Assembly: GCA_007449985.2 (NCBI GenBank)
Contig: VIIQ02000725.1
Location: 62,001-126,000, forward strand
Source of the DNA: Desmodesmus armatus
Taxonomy: Eukaryota > Chlorophyta > Chlorophyceae > Sphaeropleales > Scenedesmaceae
Length of the DNA: 64,000 bases
Reading direction: 5' to 3'
The notes below the pieces were generated by a model. It did no database searches. It was given only the letters and a program-made list of their open reading frames with translations, and was not told where the DNA came from. The position numbers and the translations under genes were made by a program. This document shows, piece after piece, positions 58,801 to 64,000 of this stretch. Within the stretch, counting starts at the first letter, position 1. Every line of letters starts with the position of its first letter.

Positions 58801-61800
58801 AGCCAGAGGCAGCACCCAGTGGCAGGCGTCTTCACACTGCTGGAAGAGGTTGCCATGCGCCAGGCCGGGGGCCTCACTGGGGATGATATCGACAGAGGCA
58901 TTGGGCAACCTCTGGAGCAGCACGGCGTCTCCCTGACATTTGGTGCGTGCTGGGCGATTGGTTTTGAGTGTTTCCATGCCATGTTTCGCCAAGCCAACAC
59001 CACCCAGCACAGCGCAGACAGCTTTTGTCTGGTTTCTCCGGAGAGGGATCCCTGTGAGGCTGCTACCCTTCCTGTGCACCTCTTTCCAGATGCATGCCCT
59101 CAGTTGCAGCGACCCTTGTGCTGACTGACTGCTTCATGCTCTGTGTTCCAGCGGTTCGTTTGCAGCGTAGCTGTTTGTTCAATGTTGGAACACTTCACCT
59201 TGTTTCTGTGTGGCTGCTGCACAGGTGCCCTGCGCTTTGGCTACTTCTACGGTGGGGATGGGGAGGCCATCATGCGCTTTGATGTGCGCAACCTGGCTGG
59301 CTTTGTGCGCGACAGGGCCGCGCTCATCACCAACTGGCTGCTGCCCCTGCCATCGGCCAAGCTTGAGCTGCGGCAAGACTACCCCATTGTGGAGGAGCAC
59401 AAAGCACTGCTGCCCATCCTGCTGTGAGTGCGGAGTACTCTGGTTTTGGTTGGTATTGAGACATGTTTGTTGAGGACCGCATGCGTCTGGGCTTCTGAAA
59501 GCAGACGCATAGCTCTGAGCTGTTCAACAAGTGGACAGCATTGTGTGACAACGCACAGCGTGGTAGGTCCTGACCTTTCATATGTGTGTGTCCCTGTGTG
59601 GTTGCAGGGTGGTGCGACGGCTGCTATTCAACAACAGAGTCCGTTCGAAGCGCCGAGCCAAGCGGCAGGCCCACAAGCACCGCCAAGCAACGTCTGCAGG
59701 GGACCTGGCTGCAACGGCAGCGTGTGCTGCTGACGGGGGTGCTGCTGCAGGCCTGGCAGAGACCACCATGGGTGTGGGACTTCAGCAGGAGGCAGCTAGG
59801 GGCATCCTTGGAGGTGTGTGGAGTGCTGACAGCTGCAGGCAGAGGTTGCTGTCTCAATTGATCACGCCTGCTGCTTCTGCTGCGCAGCCTGTGCATTGTG
59901 CCACTCTCAGCATCGCTCAGCACGCACTGCAATGTCACCCAGCAATGCACGGCTGCAGCGTGGGAAGTCAATTACGTGAGTGTGTTGTCCGTTGTAAAGG
60001 CTTCTTGCGCGTGCCTGCAGACAACATCAGCGGCACCCACACAACGTCCACGCGCTACGGCGCGTCCTCGGACGCAGCGCCAGCTCAGCGCCTGCTGGCG
60101 CTGGCATGGGAGCATGCGGAGGAGCTGTTTGGTCAGCGTGTGGCCACGGACTGGCACAATGCCTGGCAGCACGGCTCTGGGCCAGTTGGCGTGGCAGGCG
60201 CGCCAGGGATGTCAGGTGGCAGCATGTTTGGGGTCTACAAGCAGAAGGCCAGGTGGGTGTGAGGTGGCATGCATTCCTCATGATATGCAGGTCTGCAGCC
60301 GATGGCTCTACTTGCAGCACGGCTGCAGCCGTTACTCAAAAAAACAATGCTGCATCTGGCCAGAACACTGGATGTATGTAATGTGGTGGCGCCTGGTGAT
60401 GCAACGCTGTGGGCGTGTGTGTCATGTTTTGCAGGTCGGAGCTGGTCATCACAGTGGCACCCATCGCCGTACGTGCAGCATTCAGCAACATCCACACCTG
60501 GACTGTGCTCAAGTCAGACCTGCAGTTGGCAGGCCAGGTAAGCTTTTGTAGTAAGGCAGTTGGCCAGATGAGCACGGGATGCCTGCATAAGTGCTCATGG
60601 TCCTGTTTGAGTCTGAAGTCATCATCGCTGTGCACCTGTGGATCAACACATCAGCATCTGTGCCCCTGCTTACTGAGTTCACGTTGCCTCTGGTGCTTGC
60701 AGTGCATGAGTACGGGACTGGGCATGTGGCCGCCACGGCCCAGTATCCAGGCGCAAGTGCTGGCCATCAGGGCCGCCGGTGGCACCTGGCCACCTCCACA
60801 ATCCGGCTGGGCCGCCGAGTTCCGCCGCTCCTCACTCCGCTCCACAGTCCAGGTGGCCACGCTGGTGCTGATGCTGTGCGACGACAAGCCTCACTCCTTC
60901 GGTGCTCCGGACGTGCTCCAAGTGATCGCGCGCGGAGTGTCCGCAGTGCATGCCTCGGAGAGCCGCTTCCCGCGCACAGACCCGGAGCGAGCAGCACGGC
61001 TGTATGTGGAGGGTGGCATCGGTGCGAACATCCTGAACAACAGCAGCAGCAAGTGGGAGGTGTTGCTGGAGCCATGGCCCCTGCTGGTCAGCATGAGCGA
61101 CCCAATCAACCCGCTGTCAAAGGCTGACCGCATCCTGTAAGTACAGCAGCATGCTGCCATGTGCAGTGCGTGTCTGGCACAACCATGTTCCCTCATCCGA
61201 GAGACTAGTGGATACCAGGGCAGTCGTACTTACTGTTGCTTGTTCACCCAACGCTTGCCAAAGTCCATGCTGTGCAGTCTGCTACATCTGGTAGATTCAC
61301 AGTACTGCGGCTGTTGCCGGAGCTGTGGTTGATTTGCCTCTCCCTTGCTCTGTCGCTGTGGCTTGCAGGTATGGCCAGCTGGTATCCAGCGAGCCCCTCC
61401 GTGTCAATTTCCACCCCAGCAGCTTGCTCAGCATCGGTGACCTGCTGGCATTCGTGCGGGACCTGTCCTCAGCCACTGCTGCCAGCGACAGCTGCACAGC
61501 GCTGGCTGTACCGCAACCAGGACTGCACGGCCAGGAGCACGCCTCAACACAGCTTGGGGACGAGCAGCTCCACACGTTTGACAGCATCGATGGCAGCAAC
61601 CGCAACCGTGGCGGGCACCCTGGGCAGCAGCAGCATGCACAGGAGCAGCTGCATGTGGCGCCCATGCTGCAGCCCATGCAGGCGCTGGCGTGTGCTGAGG
61701 CTCCGCCTAGCATTGAGGAGCAGATGGCACTGGCAGATGGACTGACAAGCAGGATCCCTCAGCGGTAGGTGGTGGCGGTAGTGGTGGTGGTGGTGGTGGT

Positions 61801-64000
61801 GGTGATGGTGACAAGTGTGTTTGCCCAAGCGCATGACGTGCAGGGTGCTGCCAGTCAGGGTGTTCTCAGTCCTAGCAGATACTGCGTCTTACGCAGTGCT
61901 TGCTCCTCAACGCATCAGGTGGCAGCACATGCAGGACCCTGTTGGGCGTTTGGTTCGACACGCTTGCAAGCTTAGTTGCATCCACCCTGATGTCACCATG
62001 GCTGTGTGTGTCTGGTTTGCAGGTACCTGATCCAGAACCTGACGGGCAGTGACCTCTGGTACTGGGCCGAGCCGCCCTCCTCGAGCCAGGGCAGGGCTGT
62101 CAGTCAGCACAGGGCGTACCTACCTGCATATGCCATGCAGGAGCTCAAGGTAGGGCGGCTGTACATAAAGACTGCCTGTAAAAATTGTGCATGCATCTGG
62201 CTGGAGTGGTGGCCAGGCTGTTTCAGTCCCTTTCGATGACTGCTTGCAATAAGCACGGTGCGGGCTTTCAATACAGTGTCAGTTTGTCACTCATTACTGA
62301 TAGCTGTGTTTGCTTACGGGCAGCCTGCAGCCTAGTGTCAGTCATTGAAGAACCACCATGATAACTGGTGTGCATGCCTGTTGCCACCCCACTGTCCGGC
62401 ACAGGTGAGCCCTTCGCTGCGGACGGTGCGCCACAATGCTGCGGACGGCTCCCTCGTGGCGACCGGCAATGCCAACACCATCTGCTTGCAGCTGGCAGGA
62501 GGGTGGCTGCCGCTGGAGGATGTGTCAGGTTGGTGCCCACTTGAACCTGTAGTGTCCCTTATTGACCTTGCGCTGTTTGCTTTGTGCGTAGCGGCAACCG
62601 CAGAATGCTCCATGCGTGTGACAGACAGGCTGCCACGTCGTTGAAGTGGCCGCTGCATCAGGCCCTGCAGCTTCAGGCATGACTAGTGCGTGGCTTGGCG
62701 CAGCTGTTACTAACTTGTTTTGTCACATGCCGCATGCACGCCTGCCGTCCTGGTGACTTCACCACAGCCACACTGCTTTCGATGCCGCCGCGTTCTGTGC
62801 TGCACACAGTATAAAGGCATCGCACTGTGACCTGCGGTCACCATTGCGAGCCAACCACCATGTCTCATGTGTGTCACCCCCCTCCCCCGATCACCCCCCC
62901 CCCTCCACACACACACTCTTCTCACACACAGTTGATGTGGTCGGCAAGTACCGCTACGAGGCCCGTGAGCCCCTGGGCGGCTTCAGGCTGCCCCTCATGC
63001 TGGATGTCCTGCTGGTGGGGCGCACCAAGATGCTGCGGCTGCACAGCTGCCTGTGGCTGGAGAACAACACAGGCGTGCGGCTGGAGCCGTGCCTGTCGCT
63101 GGGCAGCCACTGCACGACGCCGGTGGTCCTGGGACCGGGGGACAAGCTGGACAGCCTGCAAAGGCTGCATCTGAGGGTGAGGGCTGCTGGTTCTTTGAGC
63201 CATTTTTTACAACGTCTGCTGGCTTTGGTTGGACAACCGTGGCTGCCCGTTTGATGTGGTCTGGTCCTGCTTGCTAATTGCAGTGCAGTCTTTCATGTCA
63301 GCTATGCGCGGGCTAGAAAGGAACAGAGACACCACATGTTTTTTGCATTACTAATGCCATTGTTGTTTGGCGAAAATGTCCATGTAACATACTCCCCCAT
63401 TACGTGTTTTATGCTGCTGCAGCCGTTGAAGCCAAAGGAGGGTCGCTTCCTGCCAGCTGCAGCTGCCCTGGGCGGCCTGCTGTTCCTGGCGCCAGAGGGC
63501 CACCTGCCCGCTCAGCATGACGTGTTGTGCCTGCAGCACGACGGGCCGCACCTGCACTTGCTGAAAAGCCAGCAGGGCTACATCAGCTGTGAACCCAAGC
63601 CAGACGTGAGTTGCCCTGCTGCGCAGCGTGCATTGAGTCAGGATAGGCCAGCGTGGGACGGGCCACGGAAGAGGGGGGCTGTATCAGTGCGGTGTTGCGC
63701 AGCTGGCAGTTTGTGTTGCTGCAAGGAGAAGTAGGTTGAGATTTAGCTTGGCGGCCTGGTCACCTGCATGCGTCCAGCTGTGTGTGACTGTCTGATGACG
63801 ACTGCTGTGTGTCCTGCCTTGCCCTGACTTTCTGCCATCTGCAGTCCGTCCAGCGCGGCCCCCTGCACCTGGCTGCCACGGTGCACCTGGGTCTCCAGAG
63901 CGACCCCTACTTCACCACTCAGAACCAGGTGGAGGTCTTCACCAAAGGCACCCTACAGCGCGCCAGGCTCCCCTTAGAGGCCACCATCCGCATCAGCCCC
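43823..64000 (+). CDS. VPS13-family bridge-like lipid-transfer protein (partial)
   Basis: Giant rod protein expected to move bulk phospholipid at ER contact sites. Thirty-one phase-consistent exons, at least 4236 residues, open at the right edge: 43823-44063, 44360-44541, 44701-45094, 45294-45757, 46060-46247, 46476-46732, 46978-47190, 47490-47914, 48228-48365, 48716-48927, 49116-49403, 49511-49622, 49728-49895, 50346-50938, 51138-54093, 54374-54715, 55000-56685, 56971-58026, 58324-58500, 58732-58942, 59225-59423, 59608-59813, 60021-60252, 60435-60537, 60703-61136, 61369-61764, 62023-62149, 62405-62528, 62932-63176, 63423-63605, 63845-64000. A hydrophobic segment (residues about 32-57, LLPFCLVLLIWCVWFWL) precedes a chorein-like start (LSLRDFKLDTSKLQL, WVTQLLLKAMLGRLDVQLQD). 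At about residue 490-550 is the family block SRTWSVRP, AAWWKHACAAVL, RRRQYITLYRAV. Later come ANILNNSSSKWEVLLEPWPL (about 3790) and repeats of the VPS13 adaptor-binding type (IQNLTGSDLWYW, LWLENNTGVRLEP). Family is firm; the anchored N-terminus is unusual. Small exon edges near 49511 and 49728 are the least certain. Confidence 0.88.
51138..54093 (+). other. Giant internal exon of the VPS13-like gene
   Basis: A single 2956-base exon encodes about 985 residues, very long for a gene whose other exons mostly run 100-450 bases. It contains long Ser/Ala/Gln-rich linkers ([39 protein letters not shown]) between short hydrophobic/beta-type blocks (VAPVANLVLSGLRVGTN, LTMSLGHLKLVLGPHSVSMG, RLQLSVCHLAVNMERMV) that fit successive RBG repeats of the lipid groove. 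Confidence 0.8.
61768..61806 (+). repeat. (GTG)n microsatellite at a 5' splice site
   Basis: A run of GGTGGT units directly follows the GTAGGT donor of exon 26 of the VPS13-like gene. Confidence 0.85.

Overview
The window is nuclear DNA of a unicellular green alga (chlorophyte). The genes are split by many short GT-AG introns, the coding sequence is rich in GCA/CAG and GCG codons (long Ala, Gln and Ser tracts), and there are interstitial TTTAGGG repeats of the plant/algal telomere type. The families present are all eukaryotic. There is no operon structure, no phage and no CRISPR. A coiled-coil protein with a QRICH2/C16orf96-like (DUF4795) tail points to a lineage that keeps flagellar genes. 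I cannot fix the genus; a Sphaeropleales/Scenedesmus-type alga would fit, but this is only an inference.

Layout, left to right: a YbaK/PrdX-type prolyl-tRNA deacylase on the minus strand (526-1641, 3' end outside the window or unseen); a hypothetical acidic Ser-rich protein on the plus strand (2339-4957) whose introns are filled with duplicated splice junctions; one or two hypothetical minus-strand genes (6051-9065); a FolD-type methylenetetrahydrofolate dehydrogenase/cyclohydrolase, minus strand, five exons (9489-14674); a coiled-coil DUF4795-like protein, plus strand, eight exons (15098-20281); a poorly resolved plus-strand gene (21489-23036); an S-adenosylmethionine-carrier-like mitochondrial carrier family protein, minus strand (25305-27842); a poorly resolved minus-strand gene (28143-28860); a repeat-rich gene desert (about 29.3-32.85 kb) with a MITE-like element; a secreted flavin amine/polyamine oxidase, plus strand (32857-36033); 2.4 kb that looks like 3' UTR or intergenic DNA; DNA polymerase eta, plus strand, nine exons (38453-43456), with one base missing in exon 5; and a giant VPS13-family bridge-like lipid-transfer protein, plus strand, at least 31 exons (43823 to beyond 64000).

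I built the exon models by hand from splice signals, codon phase and family motifs. In the six best models (deacylase, FolD, DUF4795-like, carrier, oxidase, VPS13-like) every modelled junction keeps phase. In polymerase eta the phases agree only if one base is restored in exon 5. The genes do not form an obvious pathway: they cover translation quality control, one-carbon metabolism and SAM transport, polyamine oxidation, translesion synthesis and bulk lipid transfer.

The most unusual material is non-coding: tandem duplications that copy exon edges together with their splice sites (three cases in two genes), two long near-perfect hairpins (85-bp and 66-bp arms), a 40-bp-TIR MITE-like element and an intron-borne dispersed repeat. 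I did not find a gene cluster that amounts to a new multi-gene system.
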